In this document: in pieces, positions 47,362-59,092 of the stretch
Numbering within the stretch: position 1 is the first letter of the stretch
Layout of the letters: each line of letters starts with the position of its first letter
Assembly: GCA_004352715.1 (NCBI GenBank)
Contig: SCFE01000002.1
Span: forward strand, 5,568,896-5,632,895
DNA length: 64,000 nucleotides
Direction: 5' to 3'
DNA from: Hofstenia miamia
Lineage: Eukaryota; Xenacoelomorpha; Acoela
Made by a program: the position numbers and the translations under genes
The notes under the pieces: model-generated
What the model was told of the DNA's origin: nothing
The model's database searches: none
Seen by the model: the letters and a program-made list of their open reading frames with translations, nothing else

Positions 47362-47628
47362 TATATATATATATATATATATATTTAAATGATATTTTGC
47401 TAAGACTTAGCATATTATGAACGATTTATTCCGCAAACATGTTTCGCTACATACGTATAGCTTCGTCAGTGCATATAGAGTATAGAGGGGAAGTTTAGAA
47501 AAGTTTAAGAATGCTAGCATGGTTTGTCTATTTAAAAGTTTTTTACGTTGTTGTTTTATTAATAATGGTTCAGTGATCTTGGTACGTTTGTTCGTAATTA
47601 ATATTTTAAAGTGATCTTTTGTTGCTTA
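47362..47628 (-). mobile_element. Penelope-like element 3' end, copy 2 (truncated)
   Basis: Nearly identical to copy 1 over the (AT)n edge, hammerhead region and start of the GIY-YIG 3' coding end, with a few differences (a deleted TTTG, and GGTTCAG for GCTTCAG). It stops at 47628 against another AT tract. It is either a second insertion or an allelic contig joined at the single N. Confidence 0.75.
47429..47473 (-). ncRNA. hammerhead ribozyme core, copy 2
   Basis: Same 45 bases as copy 1, including CTGACGA (47469-47463), GAAA (47445-47442) and the ACATGT palindrome. The core is unchanged although flanking coding sequence differs between the copies. Confidence 0.7.
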
Positions 47629-47640
47629 TATATATATATA

Positions 47641-48083
47641 ATTTACTTTGCTGTTGACTGGGCATAGTATTCTCAAAATAACATAGTGAATTTGAAATCT
47701 AATTTTAATTTTACCGACAAGCTGTTTCCTAGCTTAGTATACACTATGTTGCCACAGACTTAATTAGAAGATCCTTTAGGCATATCTTTTTCCTTTTTCT
47801 GGCAAAAGGAAACTTTAATTTGATATAGTGAAGTAATTAAAACACAAAACAAGACCCTGTCGAAAATGGAAGGAAGAATATCCTTACGAAAGCTAGAATG
47901 AGTTATCAGGAATTAACAGCATATTTTTGCTTTATACTCCTCTCAAATATATGTATTCTAGCAAGATTTAGTATGTAATACTGAATAGACATAGAATAGA
48001 ACATAGGTGCGATATTAAATTGATTTAGATTATTTGCATTGATTCACCAAATTGGTGACGTCATTATTATGACAAAAAAATTA
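47641..48083. other. gene-free spacer
   Basis: AT-rich DNA up to the N run 48084-48285; nothing was recognised. Confidence 0.5.
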
Positions 48084-48285
48084 NNNNNNNNNNNNNNNNN
48101 NNNNNNNNNNNNNNNNNNNNNNNNNNNNNNNNNNNNNNNNNNNNNNNNNNNNNNNNNNNNNNNNNNNNNNNNNNNNNNNNNNNNNNNNNNNNNNNNNNNN
48201 NNNNNNNNNNNNNNNNNNNNNNNNNNNNNNNNNNNNNNNNNNNNNNNNNNNNNNNNNNNNNNNNNNNNNNNNNNNNNNNNNNNNN

Positions 48286-48480
48286 ACATGAGCAAAGATA
48301 TCCCAAACCCATTGAGGCCTGTCGTACGTGAGAGGTCGCGTGCACGCTTCAATGGGACAGAGCCTGGTTGTGCATTAAGGGTGAAAGTGAAAGAAAAGAC
48401 TGTACTCTATCACTATTAGTATTTAAAAAAATTTTCTGAATCATAAAAATTTTCAAAGTTTAAGGTTAAGGAATTTTAAA
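48286..48480 (+). pseudogene. 5' fragment of the unnamed TTAA-associated transposon
   Basis: ATGAGCAAAGATATCCCAAA encodes MSKDIPNPLRPVVR, matching MCKDIPNPLRRAVRK at 56960 in the complete element. Similarity continues through TTTTCTGAATCATAAAAATT and TTTAAGGTTAAG. The open frame runs to 48419 here. The rest of this copy is missing or in the N run. Confidence 0.65.
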
Positions 48481-48712
48481 TCATTACATTTAGCGTGGTA
48501 TGGGGATTCTTGCATTATATTTGGGTTAATGTAAGCTAGTTGCAAAATGAAAGGCATACTATTTAAGTTTAAAATAGACCTCCAATACCTAATAGGTCAT
48601 TTGGGCTATTCTAATGCATGTGTTTTCAAGTACATTTTTGCATGTTCACTCTCAATAAAAGATTTATAAATATGAAAAACACAGATGCAAACCCGCAATA
48701 AAACACATTATA

Positions 48713-48885
48713 GGCCTACTCCAGTGACGTACCCAGGGGGNNNNNNNNNNNNNNNNNNNNNNNNNNNNNNNNNNNNNNNNNNNNNNNNNNNNNNNNNNNN
48801 NNNNNNNNNNNNNNNNNNNNNNNNNNNNNNNNNNNNNNNNNNNNNNNNNNNNNNNNNNNNNNNNNNNNNNNNNNNNNNNNNNNNN
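48713..48885. other. gap with duplicated MITE edge
   Basis: TAGGCCTACTCCAGTGACGT and following bases before the N run (48741-48885) are repeated right after it (48886 on). The N run is probably an artefact of an unmerged overlap. Confidence 0.8.
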
Positions 48886-48896
48886 TAGGCCTACTC

Positions 48897-49068
48897 CAGT
48901 GACGTACCCAGGGGGGACGTGGTGGAATGCCCCCCCCCGTCAGGTTTCCAAATTTTCGTAAAAAATTGAAAAATTAAAAATCTAGGATCGTGAAATGCAT
49001 TTTTAGGGTCTATTTTCTCAATATTTTCAAAAATTTACCCCCGTCAGAAAATCTTGGGTACGCCACTG
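48897..49068 (+). mobile_element. 172-bp hAT MITE with perfect 8-bp target duplication
   Basis: Ends CAGTGACGTACCCAGG and, inverted, CAGTGGCGTACCCAAG. Both flanks carry GCCTACTC (48889-48896 and 49069-49076). The interior has C-rich blocks near both ends (CCCCCCCCCGTCAG, ACCCCCGTCAG). Related to the fragment at 45.8 kb. Confidence 0.92.
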
Positions 49069-49408
49069 GCCTACTCCAAGCACATGCACTAAGATAGGGC
49101 TCATGCAAGCAGAGGCCCAGCGAGAAAAAATATATGAGGGAGTGCATTAGTAAATTTGCTGCGCCTGCAAGAGTTGCTAGGAGGATTGTTACAGTTTATG
49201 TCTTCAAACTTACTATATGTATACTACAATCTTGATAGCCCATATGAAAATTATCCAAATAAACAAAGATAACATATAGGACATATACATGCATGTTTGA
49301 TCAATGGAATATATTAAATTAAAAAATTCAAAATCTAGTACCTTTTACTTTTCTTAAATTAAGCTCACTGTTATAAGAGATACAATGGTTTCAAATCTCA
49401 TTGGCCTT

Positions 49409-51310
49409 TTACAGAGTCCATAAAAAATCTCTAGTTGCTCTATCCATATTAGTGGCATTGTGGATGTTAGAAAATACATCTGCAAATACATCAAAGCTAT
49501 CCAAAATAGCTGAAAGTGTTTCAACTCGAGCAGACCAACGTGTAGCACTAAGGTTTTTCAGATGAAGATAGCGTTCTTGCTCTCTTGCAAGACTTTTACT
49601 CAAAATTGTATATCTTTTGGTACTACTTGTAAAAAAGACAAAAATTGATTGAAGAAAACTGAATAGGCTTGTAACTATCTTAGAAACATTAGAGGAATGC
49701 TTAATAAATATATTAGCTCGGTGAGTCAAGGGTATGTATATAATTTTACGATCAAGAATGGTAGACAATTCCTTCTGAGATCCATGATGTTTACCTGACA
49801 TTGACGCGGTAAAATCATATGATTGAAATGATAATGCACACATATCAATTTCATGTTCATTAAAAGATTTTATTATTGATTGAGCATGATTCAAACCAGA
49901 TTTATCTTGAAGTCATTTAATAGATAACAGTAGTTCATTTGGAACCATGTCTTAAACATAACGGATTACTAAAGACAAACGATCTACATGCGATGCATCA
50001 GGAGTTGTATCTGCATAATTTCAAAACTTGAAGATACTTTAATTTCATCTTGTATAGTGGATACAGATTGTCCAGCCAAAAATGAAATAAACTCATTTTG
50101 GGATTCACTACTTAAATACGTTATATGTTATGGCCTTTTATGGTGATTATCTATCCATTTTCTCAGTCGAGGACAATGGCGAGAAAGTAAATTTGTAATT
50201 CTAATAAAATTACCACTCTCAATCATGAACTTGGAAAGCAAGCCCGTTTGCAGCAATTGTCCGTGTAGTATCAAACAGTTTGTTCACTATTATTTTCGCC
50301 TCTGCAATCCCTTCTTCTTGAGCAATAACCAGACTCTTACTTCTAGAATACATAAGTATATCAATATGGCCTTTTACATTTTGAAAGGCAATGTAATTTG
50401 AAGAGCACTGATGTGAGCAGAACAGCAGAAATGAGCATCAAGTTTTCCTGGTCGACCACTTCCTCGGGATTTCATTTTATCCCAAGTGCGCACACCATCA
50501 CGAGAAAAAGCATAGTCTCTCATTTCATGGCCGGGTCCAGAAGGAAACAACATACAAACAAAACAGAAAACTGCATCACGGTGTGGCGAATATTCTAGAT
50601 GAGGATAGCTGTCATACCAAGTAGAAGAAAATTGACGACTGTGTTTCAAATTTGTAATTTCCTGATTTTTTGGATAATGAGCAAGTCTGGGTTGATAAGG
50701 ACCTAATGAAATCAAATATGATTTTTGATTGTTTGACAGTAGTTCAGGTCTTAATGCAGGATCTTGACTAACTACCGAAAATTCTGATTCTTCAACATCA
50801 GGGACTTCTGAAGAATGTTTAATCTCTATTTGCTCAAGAGCAGAGGAACATATAAGCGTAACATCATCTGAAAGAATTTTAGTATCCTGTGCTATCATTA
50901 AGGAATCATTAAATAGTTGTTCCATTTCATCTAATTTACTAAAACTATATGCTAAGGTTCCTTCAATTACTCTAGTATAACTTTCAAGGCACCTAAGAAA
51001 GTGCTTCAAATATCCTCTCTGAACTTTCAAGCTTACTTAACAAATCTTATTCTTGAGTCTGAATAACTTCATCAGAGCTGTCTGCCTTCAAAAGTATCCT
51101 TTTGAAATAGTTCAACATCACTTACGACTTCCGGTTCTTCACTGTTTGATATAGGTTCATTAGTAGACGTGGGAGTTACATTGGTTGAAGATTTTGCTGA
51201 ATGAAGAAACTGTGACATGGTTTTATTAAGACCCTCATGTTCATTCCTCCGTTTTTCAGCTTGTTTTCTGTTTTAGCTACCACTAGGCTGAATTCGTTTT
51301 GACTTGGCAT
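49409..51310 (-). pseudogene. hAT-superfamily (ZMYM1-like) transposase relic
   Basis: Minus strand, N to C: KRIQPSGS...NRKQAEKRR and TMSQFLHSAKSS (51310-51080). A TTF-type zinc-finger region follows (RQFSSTWYDSYPHLEYS, DAVFCFVCMLFPSG, AHFCCSAH; about 50670-50390). A stop-ridden DUF4371-like middle comes next, then CALSFQSYDFTASMSGKHHG, LFSFLQSIFVFFTSSTKR and LSATRWSARVETLSAILDSF (49830-49490). This is the domain order of the ZMYM1-like hAT family, where the TRWS block precedes the C-terminal dimerisation region, which is not seen. Many stops and frameshifts lie in 50370-49900. Inactive. Confidence 0.83.
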
Positions 51311-51339
51311 ATCAAGGTGATCATTGACAAAACCTACGC

Positions 51340-52024
51340 CTATTCTAAAATAAAAGCAAGTATGCTAAGTGAAAATGAGTACAAATTTAAGATTGACGCT
51401 TAATTAATCTAGGATAGCAAGCCTGAATTGAATAATTAGGATTTAACATATATGATTGTGCCACACCGCAAATCAAGTCTAATCCTAAATTTCTTTAAAT
51501 ATTGAGGTATATATAAGTTTCTATAAATGTTAAGACTCAAAACAATAGCAGTTGTATATAAATGAATTCCTGTTTAGTAATAATTTGGCCAGTTTGCATT
51601 TCAACTCAAACGCAATATGTACACACTAGTATTAATTCGCATATAATGCCTTTATTTGTCAGTCTGCAAATAATATCAAATTGTTTAATAATGGAAGACC
51701 GTGGCATCACCCACGGTTAGCTTGGCCTCTGCATGCAAGTACTGTATTCCTAAAAATCAAAGGTACATGTAAGTCTGTCAGTACCCACATCACAAGTCCC
51801 GAATCAACTAAGTAAAATTCTAATTTACTATTGTTAAGCAAATCACAAAAAGTAGGCATGATATTATAAACAGACAGTAAATTTGAAATCAGTATATTAT
51901 ATTTAGTCAGAAGCAGATCCTTCAATTCACACCTCAGAAAATTTTCCCACATTTTGATGATCAGTGGAATTAATGTTGAAAAAATGATACATTTAAATGC
52001 TTACACATTGTTTTATTAGACAAA
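51340..52024. other. gene-free spacer
   Basis: Contains an unrecognised 81-codon minus-strand frame (51707-51952). No other signal was seen. Confidence 0.45.
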
Positions 52025-52026
52025 TA

Positions 52027-53305
52027 CAGGGTCCGGCATAAATTCCGGAGACATTTCAAGGTTGAATAAAAGCCATATAAAGTGAAGTAACGAAAAAATG
52101 TTTATATTTTCGAAAACCACATAAAAAAAGTTTTATTTTATTACTAACGTCACCAACATCAATTAAATGAGACCCATTATTGTCTATACATTGTTGAAGC
52201 CGTTCTCGAAAGTTTTCCACTACTCTGAGAGTCATTTCTTGTGGAATGGCAGCGACATTTTGACATATTGGACGTTTAAGTTGTTCGATATATTGAGGCC
52301 GATAAATGTAAGCTTTTGATTTGAGGTATCCCCAGAGGAAATAGTCACAGGGATTCAAGTGGCGAGTGGGCGAGCCAGTCGATGTCGCCACGTAATGAGA
52401 TCAAATGACCAAAAGTGTGGGCAGTTGCCCCATCTTGCTGAAACCAAACTCTGTTCATATCGTGGAAATTAGTCGATTTTGGTCTGACAAACGTCTCCAG
52501 CATCTCACAACATCGATCAGTTCACAGTGACTGTAACGTTGTTTTCTTTGAAGAAATATAGACCCCAAATGCCGAATTCTGCAATCGCACACCATACCTT
52601 CACTCGAGGAGAATGCAATGGGCGTTGATGCAATTCTTGCGGGTTATTATTGGCCAAATATCTGAAGTTTTGTTTATTTACTGTACAACACGGGCGAAAA
52701 TGTACTTCATCAGTGAACAGCACAAAAGCTTCGGGGGCGACATGTTGTTGAATTTCCAAACATAACGTTATACGAGTATGAGTGTCTCTTTCGCTGAGTT
52801 CCTGCGAGCCCATTATTTTGTAAGAATGCATGTGCAGATCTTTGTGAAGAATTCTTCGCAAGCTTCTTTCAGACATCCTTAGAGCTTGGGCGTGTTTAAT
52901 AGTCGAACGCCGTGGAGACTGTATGACTGAAGCTCTAACGGCTGCCACATTCTCTGGAGTCCTTACGGTGACAGCTCTTCCAGTTTGTTCTCGTTTCAAT
53001 GCTGATCCAGTGGCTCTGAAGCTCTCAGTCCATCGTAAAATAGAATTTCTACTTGGTAATGCAACATTCACGTTAAGATTGAAGTGCACTCTGAACGCGC
53101 GTCTTGTTGCAGTTAGAGATTCTTTCTTGATAAAGGTTTTCACAATGTAGCTTTTGTGTTGAGCAGTCCGATCCATTTCGGCGCGAGTTAAAATGAAACA
53201 AAACTTTTTTTATGTAGTTTTAGAAAATATATCCGCTTTTTTTTACTTCACTTAATATGGCTTTTATTCAACCTTGAAATGTGTCCGGAATTTATGCCGG
53301 ACCCT
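52027..53305 (-). mobile_element. complete mariner-type element with ~65-bp terminal repeats
   Basis: Starts CAGGGTCCGGCATAAATTCC, and the right end is its inverse, with similarity continuing inward for about 65 bp (through AAAAGCCATAT and GTGAAGTAA). TA flanks on both sides (52025-52026, 53306-53307) are the target duplication. Length 1279 bp, with a single minus-strand transposase gene. Confidence 0.95.
52056..53176 (-). pseudogene. mariner-type transposase with two frameshifts
   Basis: ATG at 53176 opens a helix-turn-helix region (AQHKSYIVKTF, LPSRNSILRWTESF) and a second DNA-binding block (IKHAQALRMSERSLRRIL). FVLFTDEVHF with the first catalytic Asp follows. The frame ends at 52517 after VTVTVN. 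Shifting frame gives RCCEMLETFVRPK and VWFQQDGATAHT with the second Asp. A second shift near 52350 gives LNPCDYFLWGYLKSKAY with the third Asp, in an intact C-terminus ending at 52058-52056. The 52350 shift falls inside the SPDLNP motif, and the spacing after QQDGATAHT is short, suggesting an extra in-frame deletion. Recently inactivated. Confidence 0.9.
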
Positions 53306-53307
53306 GT

Positions 53308-56297
53308 ATTTGTATAAATCAATAATGAATTTTGGACAGATACTTCTAAGAATACATTTTACTTATTCGAATGTAAAAATCTTCCTTTTGTCTCCAGTCA
53401 CATATGACCTTGGAGAATTGGAAATGGTCCATTCCGGCCCGATTTGTAGTATATTCATACATTAAGTCCTATTGGGTCTTTTCAATAATATTCCGTTTCA
53501 CCAATCATATTGAAATGAGATTAGATGAATTTAGAGGAATTGCGAATAACAGTATAGTGATGACATAATCTAAGAGTGCAATCAGGGATTGCTCATGACA
53601 GGGTTGCAACTAGCTTCAAATTTTAGAGGGAAAAATATGCCTCTACAATTTAATGGATCGCCGTTTCTTCCTTGCTGGTGAAGTAGTTCGTGATGTAGAA
53701 TGTTTGCTCTTGTTAATTAATAGCATAGTCTGTTACTAATTATTGTTAATCTTTGTTATCAATTTATAGTATATTTGATTAGGGCGTGCATAAGTCAATA
53801 ATGTTAAAATGTTTTTCGGTCAAAAACATGTTGCAAAACTTCTTTAGACCGAATTCTACAACTATTTAGTATGGTTGTAAGATCAAAAAAGTCTCAAATA
53901 TTTTGTTAGGTCAAAAAATTATTTTAGGTGAAAATTAGATTAAACTCGAATATTTAATTAGGCACTTTCTTTGTTTTTTGTAAAAAATTTTTAGCAAAAT
54001 TTGAATTCATGTCATGTTCTAATGCCATTCTTAAACAAATATCTCTGCAAACTTTTACCACTGATTCTTTTCTGTATAAAATCTTAAATATCAATGAATT
54101 ACAAGTTTTAACCAATACAGAATCAGTGTGAGTTTTTGTTTTTTGCTAGTTTTTAGGTTAAAATGCTAAATTTTAGGTCAAAAAATAATCGTACCAATCA
54201 TCAATATATACATGTATATTTTTTTAACTGTAAAAACACTTTAAGTGCTGCGTTTTTAACGTACTCATCAAGTGTTTCAAATGGCCAGATTTTTACAGTC
54301 AAAGTAGTAAACAGTCCAGTATATTCGGTATATTCGGTGCCTCCGATCTCAGTCTGGGATAAGGAACACTATTTCCAGCTCTGCGGCTTAGTTATACCCA
54401 TATATAAGAAAGCTGTATCTTAAACTTTTGACCTAGTGCATGAATATTTGATAAAACCATTTATGAAATATGAAATTTTGTAAAAATCTTGATATTGCTA
54501 TTCAACCCATTTCTTCCCGAATTAGAAATGTAATATTTGAGGATTTGTTTTACGATTAAGTTACAGTATAAATCTGTCGTTTTCATTGCCCATCGTTTGA
54601 TGCGTAACAATCAGCATAATAATCGGAATTGACAAAGGTAGGCGGAAAACCTCCATTTTGACAACACCTTCACATATCGATGTGACACGCAGAACAGAAA
54701 TTCAAACTCTATAAAAAACATAATAACTTAATTATAAATTAGCTGACTCTTTGAACATTAGTTATGAAGAGAATTAAAGTTTTCAATGAAATATAATTAT
54801 AAATTTCAATTAATTCCAACACAGCAATAGTTTTTAACACTAATGTTGATCATTACGTAGGAGGTGAAAGCGTTAATATCTCAAGATTTGCAACTTTTTT
54901 GAATAGGCTTGGAAGAGTTTTTCCAAAATGTGCACAGACATGGCACAGACCTTTGCCTTTGCATCTTTAAACAATACTGTAAAGCTAGAAGAACTAGTAG
55001 GATGAATTTTCTCCTCATTTGCTTAATCAAATCAGCAAACAATATTGCATTTTGATGTGCATCTATTTAAGCACAACTTAGCTAATTCACGGATAAATTT
55101 TCTAGATACGTCAATGATATGAATCTTCTTACATAACAGAATTGAATTTCTCAAACATTAATATTTCAATTATATATCATGCTATAGATTCATCAATTTC
55201 AGAAATATTCAAGCCAAATATACTAATGTTATTGTAGGTATTTAAATTAATTTTAAACTAAAGAAAGTTGCTGGCATAGAAACGTTTGCCATAACCACTG
55301 TTGAAGTAATGCATATTAAATATATATATATATATANNNNNNNNNNNNNNNNNNNNNNNNNNNNNNNNNNNNNNNNNNNNNNNNNNNNNNNNNNNNNNNN
55401 NNNNNNNNNNNNNNNNNNNNNNNNNNNNNNNNNNNNNNNNNNNNNNNNNNNNNNNNNNNNNNNNNNNNNNNNNNNNNNNNNNNNNNNNNNNNNNNNNNNN
55501 NNNNNNNNNNNNNNNNNNNNNNNNNNNNNNNNNNNNNNNNNNNNNNNNNNNNNNNNNNNNNNNNNNNNNNNNNNNNNNNNNNNNNNNNNNNNNNNNNNNN
55601 NNNNNNNNNNNNNNNNNNNNNNNNNNNNNNNNNNNNNNNNNNNNNNNNNNNNNNNNNNNNNNNNNNNNNNNNNNNNNNNNNNNNNNNNNNNNNNNNNNNN
55701 NNNNNNNNNNNNNNNNNNNNNNNNNNNNNNNNNNNNNNNNNNNNNNNNNNNNNNNNNNNNNNNNNNNNNNNNNNNNNNNNNNNNNNNNNNNNNNNNNNNN
55801 NNNNNNNNNNNNNNNNNNNNNNNNNNNNNNNNNNNNNNNNNNNNNNNNNNNNNNNNNNNNATATATATATATATATATATATATACACTTTTCATTCCAA
55901 ATAATATGAATTTTAACTCAAATTTTGTATAATTTGTGATGGATTTCCTTAATAAATAAAACTCACTAAATAATATAGATAGATAATTAAAATTTGAACA
56001 CACCACTGGATAGCGAATAGCCTTCCCTTGTATTTTCATCTAAAGATTAACTCGCACGATAACTTAGGAAGCAAATTAGAAGAAAAATTTGTAATTTTTT
56101 CCAAAAGCCGATCTTTGATTGAAAAAACACAGAATAATCTATAGTTGAAATAATCACCATAACAGGAAAACTCATTTGCCGATAGATGTGTCAATATCTG
56201 AGTATATTTAAATTTCTAAATGTGAACAAAACCGATTGTAACTTTATGTGCAAAGCGTAGTTTATGATAAAATAACATGTATATATATATATATACA
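53308..56297. other. gene-free region with gap and (AT)n
   Basis: AT tracts at 55319-55336 and 55861-55885 surround the 524-base N run 55337-55860; another lies at 56279-56295. A loose cluster of GGTCAAAAA motifs lies at 53815-54190. An 86-codon plus-strand frame (54163-54423) is unrecognised. Confidence 0.5.
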
Positions 56298-56959
56298 TTA
56301 AGGATGATTTCAAAAAAAATAAATTTTGGAGAATTATTTAGCGGTAGTGAAAAATATTTGACCTACCATTGCCTTTCCTCACTGACAAAAAATGAGATGT
56401 TTTGAGTCTATTCTTCAGGTGGAGCACACCACACAACTAATCCTTATTTTGAGGGTCAAAAATAATTTAGTATGATTTTTTTAAGATTAATCTCCAAGTT
56501 ATAGTTATGAAACAGTCATTTATTTTGAAAATGTTAGTCAAGATTGCAATTGAGAAGTTACACCTACATGATAAAAACCTATAGTAAATGTATAAATCTG
56601 CAATTAAATACTATATAAACCTCACATTATTTTTATCTCAGTTTTGGCAGGAATTAATCTTAAACAGCCTAACGTCCGTTTTAAAGGACAAATCGTTTTT
56701 CCACATTTACAACGAATTTTCTCCAAGCCCATTTCCAAATTTGAAAATCTTGGGGCATGGGTAGGTCTATTGGGGAACATACTTTAAAATTTATATTAAA
56801 GCATATTGCTGTGGCAGAGATTGTTGAATAGATTAACAAGTTTTCTTAGAAATTTTCGAATTTTTGAAAAAGATTTCAATTCTCTCCATTCTTAGTGTTA
56901 ATGTATTTAGACGGTTTGGAGCCCCTGGAGGCAACAAAGAACTTTGACTGTTTCTTAAT

Positions 56960-57028
56960 ATGTGCAAAGATATTCCAAACCCATTAAGGCGTGCTGTGCG
57001 CAAAGTCAGGGTCAGCGCGCGGATTTAG
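56960..57028 (+). pseudogene. short upstream reading frame of the TTAA-associated transposon
   Basis: MCKDIPNPLRRAVRK, 22 codons then TAG. The same peptide start occurs in the other copy at 48287, where it stays open for 44 codons, so it may be a real first exon or leader of the transposon gene. Confidence 0.45.
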
Positions 57029-57181
57029 AACGAAAGAGAAATAGGAGCCTCTCTTCTATTATGTCGAGCTTTCAGCTTGAGCTATAAGCGTCTACAATTC
57101 TTTATAGGATCATGAAAATTTTTTAAGAATCACCAGACTGTTTAAGGTTAAGCACGCAGTGTTCTTTACTTATCTTCAGTC

Positions 57182-59092
57182 ATGGTGGCAACAAGTTTCA
57201 GCACAATGTGCGAAATTTATGATGAGCCATCTAAGGTTTCCTCTTGTATGCTACCAACAATTATTGATGTTATGAAACATATTAAGTTTCTACAAAATGA
57301 AAGCAATAAATTAACTAAAAAGGCACCAAACGTCAATGGGATAATTGGCAGCACAGTTGAAACTGTTCAAGGGATATGGAAACGATCCTCAACACCAATT
57401 ATTAGTAGTAGAACTATCGAAAGAAGAATTGAGACACTTTATAACAAGAAAAAATATCTTTAAAAATGGAGTTAATCGTAGGAAAGGACCCTTAATAGTG
57501 CATTTAAGGAATTATTACAATCCCAAAACGAGCTTTTCGATGTTCATTCAAACTTTTACCAAAGAAGCAAAATGATTTGATCTCACCTTGTGTAGTAGCT
57601 GCAGCAGATCGATGTGCTATTGCGTACTTTGGGAGTGCAGTAGTGACAGCAAATGGCGAAGATATGAATGGCTTACACTGTTAGTCAAAGTCAATTGCTA
57701 AGGCACGAAATTCATCACATAATCATCTATTTGAGGATATCCGGTTTAATTTTCAGGAATGAATTGTCCACAACGACTTAAAGTTCACTGGGATTAAAAA
57801 TTATGACCATTGAACACCAAATTGAGCAACGCATTGTAATTGTTGTTTCTGGAAAATCTGAAATTTTTCATAAAAGTAAACTACTTGCACTCGATAAAAT
57901 CACATCAAGAACAGAGGAAGCACAAGCAATTGATGTTTCAAAAGCGCTTGATCATTGGAACATAACGAATAGCATAATTGCACAATTTTTTGATAAAACA
58001 TCCTCAAATTCCGGGTGAATATCTCGTGCAATAGTAAAATTGGAGAGATTGTTAATCGTCCTATTCTTTATCTGCTTTGTCGTCATCATGTTGCTGAACT
58101 GTATGTCAAGTCAGCTGGAGCAACAGTTTTTCAACAGTCAAATCATCCCAAAATTCAAGAGTGTGAAAAACTTAAAGTAAAATGGGACAGAATTGATAAA
58201 AAAGGTAGTGACTTGTCTTAATGCTATAGAAAATGGAAACAATAAAAAATGGCAGATTCGATCTCGTTTTGCAACAATGCTTTGAATTCAAGATAGCCAA
58301 GATGTGATTATAAAAAAACTACCCAATTTGACTCTTCTGGTGCTTGGTGGCGTTTCTCTTTGTGAAACCTGGTGCATATAATAAAGCCAGGTGGATGGCA
58401 ATTGTGCTCTACTCACTCAAAATATTTTTATTTCAGCCATCTTTTAAATTTGCACAGCAACTAAAGAAAAATTGAATAATTTTACAAAATTTGTTACATC
58501 TTTGTATGTGCCATATATTGGATTGATTGTGGAAATGCAACAAATGCTCCTCTTAGAGATCTCAAACTTTTCAAAGATATCGTACAGTTCAGAGATTGCA
58601 TAGGTGAAATTATTGGAGAAGCAGTTCTGCTGAAATTTCTTCGCCATACCGAATATATATGACAGGAACTAATCTATCTTATTCTGTTTGCAACTGACAC
58701 TGCAGAGAAACGTGACGTTGCAAATAAGCTACTCAAAACTCAAAGAAATCAAATTTTCAGCTTGGCAACCATGTGATACTAATACATAATAATACATAAT
58801 AAGTCTCATTACGTATCACTTACTGATCGGGTTGGTCCTAACAGCTGACTTCTATTTCATATTTTTAAACATGAAGGTACATGGTAAAAAAAGATGTAAA
58901 CGTATGGGAAAATGATCCCGAATATGTAGAAATGATAGCAGCTATTCACAATATGTTAGTAGTTAATGACCGTGCAACTGAATATTTGCCTTTAATTTCT
59001 CGCAATGAGCAGCAATAAGACAATATGTGTTACAAGTTGTTAAAAGACACAGAATGCTAAATCCTAATACAAAAAAAGTATTCTGGCCATGA
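57182..59092 (+). pseudogene. decayed protein of an unnamed transposon-associated family
   Basis: Across shifting frames, blocks appear in order. The N-terminal QGIWKRSSTPIISSRTIERR (57370-57430) comes first. ALDHWNITNSIIAQFFDKTS (57944-58005) follows, resembling a WN...FDTTSSNTG block. Then come YLLCRHHVAELYVKSAG (58069-58120), KLKVKWDRIDKKGSDL, a KARWMAIVLYSLKIF block near 58384-58430, and PLRDLKLFKDIVQF with EIIGEAVLLKFLRH. A TDRVGPNS.LLFHIF block near 58821-58870, HNMLVVNDRATEYLPL near 58945 and QYVLQVVKRHRMLNPN at the end complete it. I know these blocks only from uncharacterised proteins of aphids, cnidarians and similar genomes. Many stops and frameshifts make this copy inactive. The family is probably a transposase, because the frame sits between terminal repeats. 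Confidence 0.6.
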
